Below are positions 9,270 to 17,369 of a stretch of DNA of 64,000 nucleotides, piece by piece. Made by a program: the position numbers and the translations under genes. Below the pieces are notes generated by a model. The model made no database searches, was not told the origin of the DNA, and was given only the letters and a program-made list of their open reading frames with translations. Source of the DNA: Candidatus Kuenenia stuttgartensis (GTDB taxonomy: Bacteria; Planctomycetota; Planctomycetia; Planctomycetales; Planctomycetaceae); contig CAMDPK010000004.1 of assembly GCA_945904015.1 (NCBI GenBank), positions 33,284-97,283 of the forward strand, in the 5' to 3' direction. Each line of letters begins with the position of its first letter. Position 1 is the stretch's first letter.

Positions 9270-10613
9270 ATGCTCACCATTTCCGGCAATTCGATTCGAT
9301 TGTGCGACCGTCTGCCCCGTCGAGACTTCCTGACGATCGGCTCGCTGGCCGTCGGCGGTTTGACGTTGCCTCGGTTGCTGCGCGCGGAAGGTCAGGTGGG
9401 AGTTCGGTCGTCGCACAAGTCCGTCATCATGATCTATTTGACCGGAGGCCCTCCGCATCAGGACATGGTGGATTTGAAGCCCGATGCCCCCGCCGAAGTT
9501 CGAGGTGAGTTCCGGCCGATCGCGACCAACGTCCCCGGCATTCAACTCTCCGAACTCATGCCGCGCGTGGCGGCGATGATGGACAAGTTCGCGATCATTC
9601 GTTCGCTGGTCGGAGCCGAGGATCGGCATTCGTCGTTTCAGTGTGCGACCGGGCGGCTGTTCCGCCAGCAACCGCAGGGAGGTTGGCCGGAGATCGGCTC
9701 GGTGTTGTCCAAGCTGCATGGGCCGGTCGATCCCTCCGTACCGCCGGCCGTGGACCTGTCGATGAAGATGGAACATCAGCCGTACAACTTGCCGGGACCA
9801 GGCTTCCTGGGGATGGCTCACGCACCGTTCAAGCCGTCGGGCGATGCGATGAACGACATGGTGTTGCAAGGAGTCACTCTCGATCGGCTGACCGATCGCG
9901 GTTCCTTGCTGGCGAACCTCGATCGCTTTCGCCGACAAGCCGACAACTCGATCGTCGCGTCACCCGATGCAGATGGCTTCACCGAACGAGCGTTGGGGAT
10001 TCTCAGTTCGAGCCGCCTCGTCGAGGCACTCGATCTCTCGCGCGAGGACGCCAAGGTGCGCGAGCGATACGGGCAGGACGATCCGAACTGTCTGCCGTAT
10101 TCCAAGGCGGGCTATCAAGCTCACATGTCGAAGTTCCTGGCCGCTAGGCGTTTGGTCGAGGCGGGAGCTCGCTGCGTGACCGTCGCGTTCGCTGACTTCG
10201 ATTGGCACGGCGGCAACTTCAAGAACGGACGAAAAGTGATCCCGCTGCTCGATCAAGGCTTGGCGGCGCTCGTTTCCGATCTGCATGAACGAGGACTCGA
10301 TCGTGACGTGTCCGTCGTCGTCTGGGGCGAGTTCGGTCGGACACCCAAGATCAACGACAAGGCTGGCCGTGACCATTGGCCGCGCGTGACGTTCGCCATG
10401 CTGGCTGGCGGAGGTATGACCACCGGCCAAGTCATCGGCGAAACGAATCGGCTGGCTGAGGAACCGATCTCGAGACCGATCCATTACCAAGACGTGTCTG
10501 CCACGCTGTATCACAACCTCGGTATCGACACGGCTCACACGACGATTGCCGACCTCAACGGCCGCCCGCACTACGTCGCCGAAACTCACGAGCCGATCCG
10601 CGAATTGATCTGA
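9270..10613 (+). CDS. DUF1501 Tat-type exported protein, third copy
   Basis: 447 residues from ATG 9270, preceded by TGAGGATTG. PRRDFLTIGSLAVGGLTLP is a twin-arginine signal. Core motifs are IMIYLTGGPPHQDMVDLKP, AEVRGEFRPIATNVPG, DWHGGNFKNGRKVIPLLDQG, WGEFGRTPKINDKAGRDHWP and TGQVIGETNRLAEEP. Unlike most DUF1501 genes it has no PSCyt1 partner beside it. The neighbours are an orphan leader upstream and a convergent DUF3472-like gene downstream. Exported, activity unknown. Confidence 0.9.
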   Translation: MLTISGNSIRLCDRLPRRDFLTIGSLAVGGLTLPRLLRAEGQVGVRSSHKSVIMIYLTGGPPHQDMVDLKPDAPAEVRGEFRPIATNVPGIQLSELMPRVAAMMDKFAIIRSLVGAEDRHSSFQCATGRLFRQQPQGGWPEIGSVLSKLHGPVDPSVPPAVDLSMKMEHQPYNLPGPGFLGMAHAPFKPSGDAMNDMVLQGVTLDRLTDRGSLLANLDRFRRQADNSIVASPDADGFTERALGILSSSRLVEALDLSREDAKVRERYGQDDPNCLPYSKAGYQAHMSKFLAARRLVEAGARCVTVAFADFDWHGGNFKNGRKVIPLLDQGLAALVSDLHERGLDRDVSVVVWGEFGRTPKINDKAGRDHWPRVTFAMLAGGGMTTGQVIGETNRLAEEPISRPIHYQDVSATLYHNLGIDTAHTTIADLNGRPHYVAETHEPIRELI

Positions 10614-10671
10614 TCGAAACCCGCGAAGGGCCGCCGAAGTCTCACGAACAGGTTGAAACGATGTGTTCGAA

Positions 10672-12087
10672 TCACTTGGTTTTGAATTGGTTCGATTGGT
10701 AGTCCCAGCTTTGGCCTTGGTCGTGCGTGACGAAGAGGCGGTAGTGGTAGGTGGTGGCTGAGCGGAGGTCACTCAGCTTGAAGTGATTCAGGCCGTTCGC
10801 GATGTTTTGTTCGGGCGTTGCAGATTGCCAGGTCCGTTCGGGGCGGTGCATGTCGATTTGAACGGCGGAGCCTTGGGTCACTTTTTGAGGCGGATAGGTC
10901 AAGCAATCCACGGTTCCGTAGTAGAGCACGGCTTTCGAGTTCGGCCCCGTCTGTTTGATCTCGTAGTCGATGACGGCGCGATTGGCGGAGACCTGCGATG
11001 CGTTTGACTCGCCAAATTCGATGGGGAGTTGAAAGAGCTGTACGGTCTTTTCAGGACTGAGGTACTCCGGCAGCGCGGCGGGTGCGCCGTCGTGCCTCGG
11101 CGGCTGATGATCTTGATCCGTGGCGATGTAGTTTTCCATTCCTCCGGTCGCCATCGACATCCAGCCGTCGGTAGCGTAGTCCTCCATGTAGTAAGTCCGT
11201 TTGCCGTCCAAGCGATCCGGGCTGCTCGGTTTGGCTTTCTTGCGTTTGCCGCTGTCGGAGTCATCGCTCATCTGCGCGCGATACCAGGTTTGATCGCTGC
11301 CGTAGAACCAGCCTCGGCGTTTGATCTCGCGGACCACATCACCGCTCCGTTCGCGGTTGGGTGGACCGGGAATCTCGCAAAAGGAACCTGTGCCTCGCAG
11401 CGTTCCGAAGTCGGGGCCGCTCTTCGCGGTCTTTTTGGGTCCGGGTGCTTGAGTAGACGCCCAGACTTTCCAGCGTTGCTCCGGCTCATCGTAAAAGTAG
11501 CCGTAGTAGGTCCGCAAACCATCATCGGCGAACTCGATGCGGAGCGCTTGGATCGTGCGATCGGCTCCGTCTTTGTAGGCCACTCCCGCGAATCGGATGC
11601 CCGTTCCTTCCGAACCGAACGTGCTGTAGTGGGCATCGGGAAGATCGGTGCCGATCAAGCGTGTCATCTTCTCAATCGGCAGAGCTTCGGTCGCATTGCG
11701 TCCGGCAATCCACATCGAGAAGTTGAAACCGCTGCCGGGAGGAATTCGACCTGCGTCTTTGAACGACGTGCCGAAGTAGCCGAACGGTGTGGTGAGCGGC
11801 GAGTAGCTCGATGTCTTGGCGACCGGGCGAGTTTCAAACACCCACATCTTCGGAGCCGGGCAGTTTGCCGGAGAGAAATAGTGCCCATGCACCGCCGCCG
11901 GCCGCCAACGAGTTCGGAGCAAGCTCAGGTTGCTGACTGCGGAACCTTCCAACCGGAGAAACCGAATTCGGGTCTCAGCGGGTGGAACGTTCTTCGTGCA
12001 ATCAATGGCGAAGGTGATCTTGCCCGGCTGTTTGACGGTGAAGGTGAGTGTTCGTTGTTGCGGCGCTGAACCATCGCTGGGAACCAA
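10672..12087 (-). CDS. DUF3472-like protein with C-terminal fibronectin-type domain; 5' end uncertain
   Basis: About 471 residues if TTG 12087 is used. The first 90 residues look like a beta-sandwich. The middle has FGSEGTGIRFAGVAYKDGA and TGSFCEIPGPPNRERSGDVV, which resemble DUF3472, often attached to DUF5077. The C-terminus (IDYEIKQTGPNSKAVLYYG ... TTYHYRLFVTHDQGQSWDY) looks like a fibronectin type III or Asp-box-like module. There is no signal peptide and no ATG in frame, and a TGA lies shortly upstream. An overlapping frame just upstream contains LLADWFPAM, so a small frameshift may have separated the leader. Probably an exported polysaccharide-binding protein; family call moderate. Confidence 0.6.
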   Translation of the reverse strand: MVPSDGSAPQQRTLTFTVKQPGKITFAIDCTKNVPPAETRIRFLRLEGSAVSNLSLLRTRWRPAAVHGHYFSPANCPAPKMWVFETRPVAKTSSYSPLTTPFGYFGTSFKDAGRIPPGSGFNFSMWIAGRNATEALPIEKMTRLIGTDLPDAHYSTFGSEGTGIRFAGVAYKDGADRTIQALRIEFADDGLRTYYGYFYDEPEQRWKVWASTQAPGPKKTAKSGPDFGTLRGTGSFCEIPGPPNRERSGDVVREIKRRGWFYGSDQTWYRAQMSDDSDSGKRKKAKPSSPDRLDGKRTYYMEDYATDGWMSMATGGMENYIATDQDHQPPRHDGAPAALPEYLSPEKTVQLFQLPIEFGESNASQVSANRAVIDYEIKQTGPNSKAVLYYGTVDCLTYPPQKVTQGSAVQIDMHRPERTWQSATPEQNIANGLNHFKLSDLRSATTYHYRLFVTHDQGQSWDYQSNQFKTK

Positions 12088-12173
12088 TCGGCGAGCAACG
12101 CGCGACCAAATGATCTGGAGATATCATCTTCTTGTTTGCGCATGACAAGCCGACGGGTTCAATGCCCGGTGCA

Positions 12174-13175
12174 TCAATCGCGTTGTCGGCTCGTGGCCGA
12201 TCGACTCTTGTTTGAGTGGAACGTATAGCGAGCTAGCGCTTTGTCACCGGTTCGGGCTAAGCGTCCATCGTCAACGGCTTGTCGGAGATCTCGGCTGCCG
12301 GTCGCGGTGGAAAGTTTTGGGAACAGGACTAAGTAATCCTTGCGCGAGAATGATCGTTTTGCAAAATGCTCGTGTGAGGTCTCCAACCGTTGTTCGGACG
12401 TGACCGTCGCGGGGGCGAGTTGACTCAGCGTGCGTTCCAAGGCTTCCTGCGTCGCGGCGAGAGAAAACTCAATGAAGGCGGTCGAGTGACCAGCCTGATT
12501 GCATTTGCCCAGGACCGAGTAGTACTCCTTTTGCCGTTCGCGAATCACGGATTCGATGGGCACATGCTGAAACAGCGAGTGATAGTGGCTCAGAATGAGT
12601 GTGTGCCACAGGCGGCCCATTCGACCGTTGCCATCTTCGAAAGGATGAATGAACTCCAGTTCGTAGTGGACGACGGCTGCTTTGATGGCGGAATGCGTTT
12701 CGGTGTCGGTGGCAAAGAAGTCGAGCAAGTCCTTGACGAGGTAAGGGACACGACCTGCCGGCGGAGCGATGTGAATGACTTTTTTCCCTTTCATGACACC
12801 GACGCCGCCGGTTCGCCACCGGCCAGCCCGCTCCAGCAATCCGGCCATCAGTACTCCGTGAGCTTTCAGGAAGTCCGCACGTCGGCCGGGCTTCCAATCC
12901 GCAAGACGTTCATAAGCCGCCAAGGCGTTCTGGACTTCGAGGATGTCTCGCCGTGGACCAACGACCCGCTTGCCCTCCAGCACGGCGGAGACTTGTTCTT
13001 CGGTCAGCGCATTGCCCTCGATGGCGACGCTCCCCTGCACCGTCTTCACCCGCAGCGACTTCCGCAACAAGGGAGCCGGCCGTGGATGATGCAGCCCCTC
13101 GTATCGCCCCAACAGCCGCTCGATGTCGGTCAAAAGTCGAATGCAAAACGGTGTGATCTCAAATGGCGGTCGCAT
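12174..13175 (-). CDS. Fic domain protein (class II, N-terminal inhibitory helix)
   Basis: 333 residues, ATG 13175. The Fic active-site motif HPFEDGNGRMGR is complete at about residues 177-188, so AMP-transferase (adenylylation) activity is expected. The inhibitory motif [S/T]xxxE[G/N] is present as SVAIEG at about 49-54, before the Fic core, making it a class II self-inhibited enzyme. The last 90 residues resemble the winged-helix tail of stand-alone Fic proteins. A 24-base palindrome sits directly upstream of the start and may allow autoregulation. A RhuM fragment lies about 320 bases away. The target is unknown; no separate antitoxin gene is visible. Confidence 0.93.
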   Translation of the reverse strand: MRPPFEITPFCIRLLTDIERLLGRYEGLHHPRPAPLLRKSLRVKTVQGSVAIEGNALTEEQVSAVLEGKRVVGPRRDILEVQNALAAYERLADWKPGRRADFLKAHGVLMAGLLERAGRWRTGGVGVMKGKKVIHIAPPAGRVPYLVKDLLDFFATDTETHSAIKAAVVHYELEFIHPFEDGNGRMGRLWHTLILSHYHSLFQHVPIESVIRERQKEYYSVLGKCNQAGHSTAFIEFSLAATQEALERTLSQLAPATVTSEQRLETSHEHFAKRSFSRKDYLVLFPKLSTATGSRDLRQAVDDGRLARTGDKALARYTFHSNKSRSATSRQRD

Positions 13176-13179
13176 GCGG

Positions 13180-13203
13180 CGATAGTATCAGCCGATACTA
13201 TCG
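13180..13203 (-). promoter_or_regulatory. Palindrome abutting the fic start codon (candidate operator or translational hairpin)
   Basis: CGATAGTATC and GATACTATCG are perfect 10-base complements around a four-base spacer, ending four bases before the fic ATG. The palindrome occupies the place where the ribosome binding site should be, and no Shine-Dalgarno sequence is seen elsewhere. A repressor site or an RNA hairpin that blocks initiation are both possible. Confidence 0.6.
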
Positions 13204-13222
13204 CGGCGAAGGCAGAATCACC

Positions 13223-13302
13223 GTTGGGACAAAGCCAACTCGCTGACGTAAGCAAATCAAACTGGTGTAACGATGGCTGTATGCCAATCACTTTGTCCCA
13301 AC
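13223..13302. repeat. 80-bp element with 12-bp perfect terminal inverted repeats
   Basis: GTTGGGACAAAG at 13223-13234 is the perfect reverse complement of CTTTGTCCCAAC at 13291-13302. The 56 bases between them encode nothing recognisable. No clear target duplication flanks it. It could be a decayed mobile-element remnant. Confidence 0.5.
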
Positions 13303-13317
13303 CCCGTCGGCGGGCCA

Positions 13318-13406
13318 GGAACTGTGTCTCAAGCTGGACAAGAACTGTGTCTCGCGCGATCGTAAGTCCAAATTCGGTCGGGACGTGTTGGACAAGAACT
13401 GTGTCC
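13318..13406. repeat. Three irregular copies of a GGACAAGAACTGTGTC motif
   Basis: Copies lie at about 13318-13330 (partial), 13336-13353 and 13390-13406. The last has GGACA and TGTCC as inverted ends. Spacing is irregular, so this is not a CRISPR array. Together with the neighbouring 80-bp inverted-repeat element it fills the gap between fic and the RhuM relic. Confidence 0.55.
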
Positions 13407-13497
13407 GATACCGACAACGCCATCGCCCGTCTCGCGACGCTCAACCGAACAAGCCACGTTGCGTGCGCCGGGTGCGCATTCAAACGGAGAACCAGCC

Positions 13498-13608
13498 ATG
13501 AGCGACGAACCGACGCTCCGTTCCGAACTCATCCTCTATCAGACCGAAGATGACCGCACGCGCATCGAAGTGCGGTTGGAAGGCGACACCGTCTGGCTGA
13601 CGCAAGCC
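13498..13608 (+). pseudogene. RhuM-family N-terminal fragment
   Basis: ATG 13498 follows CGGAGAACC. The first 37 codons read MSDEPTLRSELILYQTEDD and end VRLEGDTVWLTQA, which matches the N-terminus of RhuM (virulence RhuM / phage-type DNA-binding) proteins, where WLTQ is normally followed by xMAxLF. Here homology stops abruptly at WLTQA, and the frame runs into the 3' end of the opposite-strand glycosidase gene. Only this stub survives. It suggests that fic once sat beside a RhuM gene in a mobile or defence-type module. Confidence 0.65.
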
Positions 13609-13643
13609 GATCCATTGGCGTCCACGGAACGGAAGGATTTTCG

Positions 13644-15230
13644 TCAGTCCATTCGCCGGATGCGGAGAACCAAGCCGGGGTGGCCCGGAAGCTCGATGGC
13701 GCGGTCGTTCGCGTCGTCCCAGAAGTACTCGCTCACGCGCTTCAGAGTGAACTCGCCGGGGACGTCGGTGATGGTCATATTCCAAGTGTCGAGGATTTCG
13801 GCCTGGAAGCGCATGCCGTCGGCGAGTTGCTTGTCGTCGGCTTGTGGAGATTTCGGCAAACGAAACTTCCAGCTTCGACCCGCTTCTTTGCCGAGATCGA
13901 CCAGATAGAAACGTCCGCCTTGGCCGCCGTATTGTGAGTTCTGCCACTTGTCGATCGGCTCGATCCCCTCGCGCGGCGCGCTGTCGAGCACTCGTTTGAG
14001 AAACGCCAATCGAGCGGGGCTTTGACCGTGTAGTTCGCCGCCGGCGGCCCACCAGATTTTGTTTTCGGGATGCTGATAGGTTTCGCCGTGAGTCGCGTAT
14101 GTCCCGGCGATCGTGGCTTGCCAGAAGCGTTGCACCAGTTCCTCGGCGCTGAGGTTTCCCCAGCGTTTGGGCAAGTCTCCTTCATATTTGATTTCGTCGT
14201 AGATCACCGGTTTGCGGATCGCGTCGCGGTAGAGCACGGCTCGCGCAGCGTCCTCGACGGCGGAGCCATTCTGGATGCTCGCGTGGGTGATCCACTCGTG
14301 CGTGTGGTTCGGCATCTCCTTGCCGTTGTGGATCGACAGCAGGTGCCGATACGGGTCCGACTTCTGCACGATTCGGCCGAAGCGTTCAAAATCGGCTTCG
14401 CGTTTTTCCTTCATGAAGTCCCACTCGTTGGCCAGCGACCACCACACGTTTCGATAGGCCGCCAGTCGAGCGACGATGTAGCGGAGATAGCGATCGTCGT
14501 CGTCAGCCGTCATGCGGTCGAAGCCCCAGTGGCCTTCGTCGTAGGGATGAAACAGGATCAGGTCCGCTTCGATGCCCAGCTTCTGCAAGTCGAGCACTCG
14601 CCGCTCAAGAGCTTGAAAGAATGCCGGATTGAATCGCGACCGATCCCAATCGCGCGGCGGAGTTCCCTCGAACGGATACAACGGCGGTTCGTTGGTGCTC
14701 CACTTATAGCGCTTCGGAAAGACGCACATGCGAATCTTGTTGAACGGTGCGGTCGCCAAAGTCTTGAGCGTCTGCTGCTGCATCTCGTCGGTCTGATGAG
14801 TCCACGCATAGCACGTCGTCCCGATCGGGCGAAACGGCGTGCCGTCGGCGAACTCAAAGTGATGCTTGTGAGCCACTCGAACAGGGCCGTGATTGCCGGG
14901 CGTCGGCTTCTGGACGTCGAACTCGCCAGTCCGATCGTTCAACTCGTTGACTCCGCTGGAAGTTCGATACCGCCACGTCCCCGTTCGTTCGGGCATGAAC
15001 CGCACTCGATAGATGCCGTCGCCATCGTAGAAGCCGGTCACGTCGCGCTGGACGTCTCCCTGCTCGAAGCAGCAGGTGACGCGGACATCGACAAACGGGT
15101 TGCCCGATTTCGGTCCCGGAAGAGCGAGATCAAAGACGCCCCACTGCTCGACAGGTTCGGCGGCGGCAGGCGCTTCGAGAACGCTCAACAGGCCAATCAC
15201 CAGCAACACGAGCGAACACAACCGATTCAT
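13644..15230 (-). CDS. DUF5060/DUF4038 glycoside hydrolase (GH140-like), exported
   Basis: 528 residues. ATG 15230 is chosen because MNRLCSLVLLVIGLLSVLEA is a signal peptide; the longer open frame would run into the aldolase gene. Residues about 25-125 form a DUF5060 immunoglobulin-like domain (QWGVFDLALPGPKSGNPFVD). A DUF4038 TIM barrel follows, with FRPIGTTCYAWTHQTDEM, FHPYDEGHWGFDRM and VWWSLANEWDFMKEK. A small C-terminal beta-domain closes the protein. In related families (GH140 apiosidases and neighbours) the barrel cleaves plant cell-wall side chains. Only 14 bases separate it from the upstream aldolase gene, so they form an operon. Exact substrate unknown. Confidence 0.85.
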   Translation of the reverse strand: MNRLCSLVLLVIGLLSVLEAPAAAEPVEQWGVFDLALPGPKSGNPFVDVRVTCCFEQGDVQRDVTGFYDGDGIYRVRFMPERTGTWRYRTSSGVNELNDRTGEFDVQKPTPGNHGPVRVAHKHHFEFADGTPFRPIGTTCYAWTHQTDEMQQQTLKTLATAPFNKIRMCVFPKRYKWSTNEPPLYPFEGTPPRDWDRSRFNPAFFQALERRVLDLQKLGIEADLILFHPYDEGHWGFDRMTADDDDRYLRYIVARLAAYRNVWWSLANEWDFMKEKREADFERFGRIVQKSDPYRHLLSIHNGKEMPNHTHEWITHASIQNGSAVEDAARAVLYRDAIRKPVIYDEIKYEGDLPKRWGNLSAEELVQRFWQATIAGTYATHGETYQHPENKIWWAAGGELHGQSPARLAFLKRVLDSAPREGIEPIDKWQNSQYGGQGGRFYLVDLGKEAGRSWKFRLPKSPQADDKQLADGMRFQAEILDTWNMTITDVPGEFTLKRVSEYFWDDANDRAIELPGHPGLVLRIRRMD

Positions 15231-15244
15231 GTTTGGCCCACCTG

Positions 15245-16024
15245 TCATTCGCAACGATGTTGTTGCAACGCCTCGACCCCTTCGCGGACGGCGGCTTGAT
15301 ACAACCACAAGTCGCCACCGTAGGCGAGCATCCGAAAACCTTGATCGAGCAGTCGCTTGCCGGCGGTGATGTCTCCGGCGAGGAAGCCCGGCACTTTGTG
15401 GTGACGCCGACACGCCTCCAGAACTCGTGCCAGCGCGTCCTGAAACAGCGAGTGGTCGAACTGGCCGGGAATGCCCAGCGAGTTCGACAGATCGAAGTGC
15501 CCGATCCACAGCACGTCGATCCCCTCGACGGCCGCGATCTCATCGACGTTGCGAATGCCGGCGGCCGTTTCGATCTGTGCCAGCAGCAGCGTCTCGCTGT
15601 TCGCCGTGCGAATCTTTTCGACGATGTCGCCTCCCGTGTAATCGTCGTGAGCAATCGTGAACGCGGCCCCTCGGCGACCGACTGGCGGATACTTCGCAGA
15701 TTCGACCAGCGTGCGCGCCTGATCCGCGCTTTCGCACATCGGGATCATGATCCCCATCGCGCCCATGTCGAGCACTCGCGAGACGAATTGGTACTCGGTG
15801 GCCGGAAGGCGAACCAGCGGGACCATTTCGGTCGCGCGAGTCGTGGCGATCAACATGCGAATGGTCTCGATGCTCCACCCGGTGTGTTCCATGTCGAAGA
15901 TCGCGAACTCGGCACCCGCCTGTGCCGCGAGCCGGCCGATGCCGGTCGTGTTGAACTCGAACATGAACGTGCCGATCGAGCGTCCGCCCGACTGCACTTT
16001 GGTTTTGACATGATTGGGTCGCAT
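15245..16024 (-). CDS. HpcH/HpaI-family aldolase (class II, KDG/2-keto-3-deoxyglucarate aldolase-like)
   Basis: 259 residues. The family's conserved residues are visible: H47 in DMEHTGWS, R72 in PLVRLP, E152 in AQIETAAG and D178 in WIGHFDLSNSLG. These bind the metal and the oxo-acid in HpaI-type enzymes, which cleave 4-hydroxy-2-oxo acids to pyruvate (or a hydroxypyruvate-type product) and an aldehyde. It is cytoplasmic. Its place between a plant-polysaccharide hydrolase and a 2-hydroxyacid dehydrogenase suggests a role in catabolism of sugar acids from pectin, which is inference from context. Confidence 0.9.
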   Translation of the reverse strand: MRPNHVKTKVQSGGRSIGTFMFEFNTTGIGRLAAQAGAEFAIFDMEHTGWSIETIRMLIATTRATEMVPLVRLPATEYQFVSRVLDMGAMGIMIPMCESADQARTLVESAKYPPVGRRGAAFTIAHDDYTGGDIVEKIRTANSETLLLAQIETAAGIRNVDEIAAVEGIDVLWIGHFDLSNSLGIPGQFDHSLFQDALARVLEACRRHHKVPGFLAGDITAGKRLLDQGFRMLAYGGDLWLYQAAVREGVEALQQHRCE

Positions 16025-16048
16025 GAGTTTCCTTTGGTTGTCCTACTT

Positions 16049-16197
16049 GGGTGGCACAGCTTGCTTCAAGCTGTGTGCGTAGCATCGGAAATCCCAAGGT
16101 TGACGATCAGTCACAAATCGACGTCCATTCTGGATTCCCCGTCAACTTCATGTTTCCAATGCCTCCGGCACACAGCTTGAAGCAAGCTGTGCCACCC
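16049..16197. repeat. 30-bp perfect inverted repeat with 89-bp loop (ACAGCTTGCTTCAAGCTGT)
   Basis: Arms 16049-16078 and 16168-16197 are exact complements. Each arm is itself a hairpin, CACAGCTTG-CTT-CAAGCTGTG. The 89-base centre encodes nothing recognisable. It separates the aldolase and dehydrogenase genes on the minus strand. Confidence 0.85.
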
Positions 16198-16218
16198 CAC
16201 GCTCTGGCGAGCGTGGCT
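16195..16218. repeat. Single hairpin CCACGCTC-TGGC-GAGCGTGG followed by CTAC
   Basis: Half of the dimeric element also found at 43963-44029 and 52613-52677. It abuts the 30-bp inverted repeat and touches the stop codon of the dehydrogenase gene, so the 3' end of that gene lies at or inside a repeat. Confidence 0.6.
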
Positions 16219-17254
16219 ACATCGTCGCGAATCGCGCGAGCTTTTGTTTCCATCGGTCTTGCGAGAGTGTCTCGCGATTCACAACTCCTTCGGGCACACG
16301 TCCGGCTGCGACATCCAAAATGCTGCGGCAGGCCGCCCGGCCATTGCCGCGAAACAGTTCGTCGGTCCAACAGATCGCGTGCGGCGACAGAATCACGTTG
16401 TCGAGCTTCAACAATGGGTCAGAGACGCTGATCGGTTCTTGCTCGAAGACATCGAGCGCCGCGCCGGCGATGCGCCGTTCGCGCAGCACTTCGGTCAACG
16501 CCGCCTGATCGACGATCGGCCCGCGAGCCACATTGATCAGGAATGCCGTCGGCTTCATGTGGGCCAGTCGCTCGCGATTCAGCAAATGATGTGTCTCCGG
16601 GGTCAGCGCACAGCAGATGCAGACGAAGTCCGATCTCTCCAGCAGCGAATCGAGACTCAGCAATTCGACGCCGCAAGCTCGCGCGGACTCGGCGGTGACG
16701 AACGGATCGAAAGCGACCGGCTGCATCTCCAATGGAGCCACGATGCGCAGGATCTCGCGACCGATGTTCCCCAGGCCGATCAGGCCAAGCGTGCGGCCCG
16801 TCAGCCCGACACCCATTTCATTGAGCTTCTCGTGCCAGCGACCTTCGCGCGTCATGCGATCTTTCGCCAGCAGCTTGTGCGACAGCGCCAGTAACAACGT
16901 CAACGCCGAGACCGCCACTGGCCGGCGCACGCCCGATGGTGTGATCGTCAGCAGCACGTCGTTCCGCGTGCAGGCGGGGACATCGACGTTGTCGTAGCCG
17001 ACTCCAAATCGTGCGACGTGGGTCAGTCGCCGGCCACCATCCAACGTCGTCGCGGTGACCTTGGGAGCCAGCACCAGCAGCGCGTCAAACTGGTCCGCCA
17101 CCTTAGATGGCAACTCCGAGCCGTAGTCCGGCAGGAATTCACGCTCGATCCGCGAGTCCTCGGCCAGCACGTCGATGCCAATGTCTCCGAAGCCGAGCGA
17201 TCCGTCCGCCTTGAGGAAGTCACGCGTGATCCCGACGCGAAAACGTGCTGGCAT
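16217..17254 (-). CDS. D-isomer-specific 2-hydroxyacid dehydrogenase, NAD-binding
   Basis: 345 residues from ATG 17254. The Rossmann motif GLIGLGNIGREI is at about residue 157. The catalytic triad is readable: Arg in NVARGPIVD, Glu in ALDVFEQEP and His in LSPHAIC. The enzyme reduces a 2-oxo acid to a D-2-hydroxy acid or the reverse; phosphoglycerate, glyoxylate and hydroxypyruvate are common substrates in the family and cannot be told apart here. It lies upstream of the HpaI-type aldolase and downstream of the GntR regulator on the same strand, which suggests it handles 2-oxo acid products of sugar-acid breakdown. Confidence 0.9.
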   Translation of the reverse strand: MPARFRVGITRDFLKADGSLGFGDIGIDVLAEDSRIEREFLPDYGSELPSKVADQFDALLVLAPKVTATTLDGGRRLTHVARFGVGYDNVDVPACTRNDVLLTITPSGVRRPVAVSALTLLLALSHKLLAKDRMTREGRWHEKLNEMGVGLTGRTLGLIGLGNIGREILRIVAPLEMQPVAFDPFVTAESARACGVELLSLDSLLERSDFVCICCALTPETHHLLNRERLAHMKPTAFLINVARGPIVDQAALTEVLRERRIAGAALDVFEQEPISVSDPLLKLDNVILSPHAICWTDELFRGNGRAACRSILDVAAGRVPEGVVNRETLSQDRWKQKLARFATM

Positions 17255-17292
17255 GATCGGAGTCGCTCCTTTTATGTTGTGACGTCTGAATG

Positions 17293-17359
17293 ATCAGCCG
17301 CAGGGCGCTAGCCCCAGTTTGTGTCCGGTTTGAACCGGGGCTAGCGCCCTGCGGCTGAT
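17293..17359. repeat. Palindrome ATCAGCCGCAGGGCGCTAG / CTAGCGCCCTGCGGCTGAT
   Basis: 23-base perfect arms (17293-17315 and 17337-17359) with a 21-base loop. The same arm sequence recurs at 32733-32931 and in hybrid form at 27522-27579 and 46977-47033. It lies between the dehydrogenase gene and the GntR gene. Confidence 0.85.
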
Positions 17360-17369
17360 TGGACACGGG

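Noticed and set aside
13318..13406. Possible CRISPR-like repeats
   Set aside because: Only three short copies with unequal spacing, one of them partial, and no cas genes nearby.
14070..15299. A 409-codon open frame on the plus strand
   Set aside because: Antisense to the DUF5060/DUF4038 gene; no recognisable domain.
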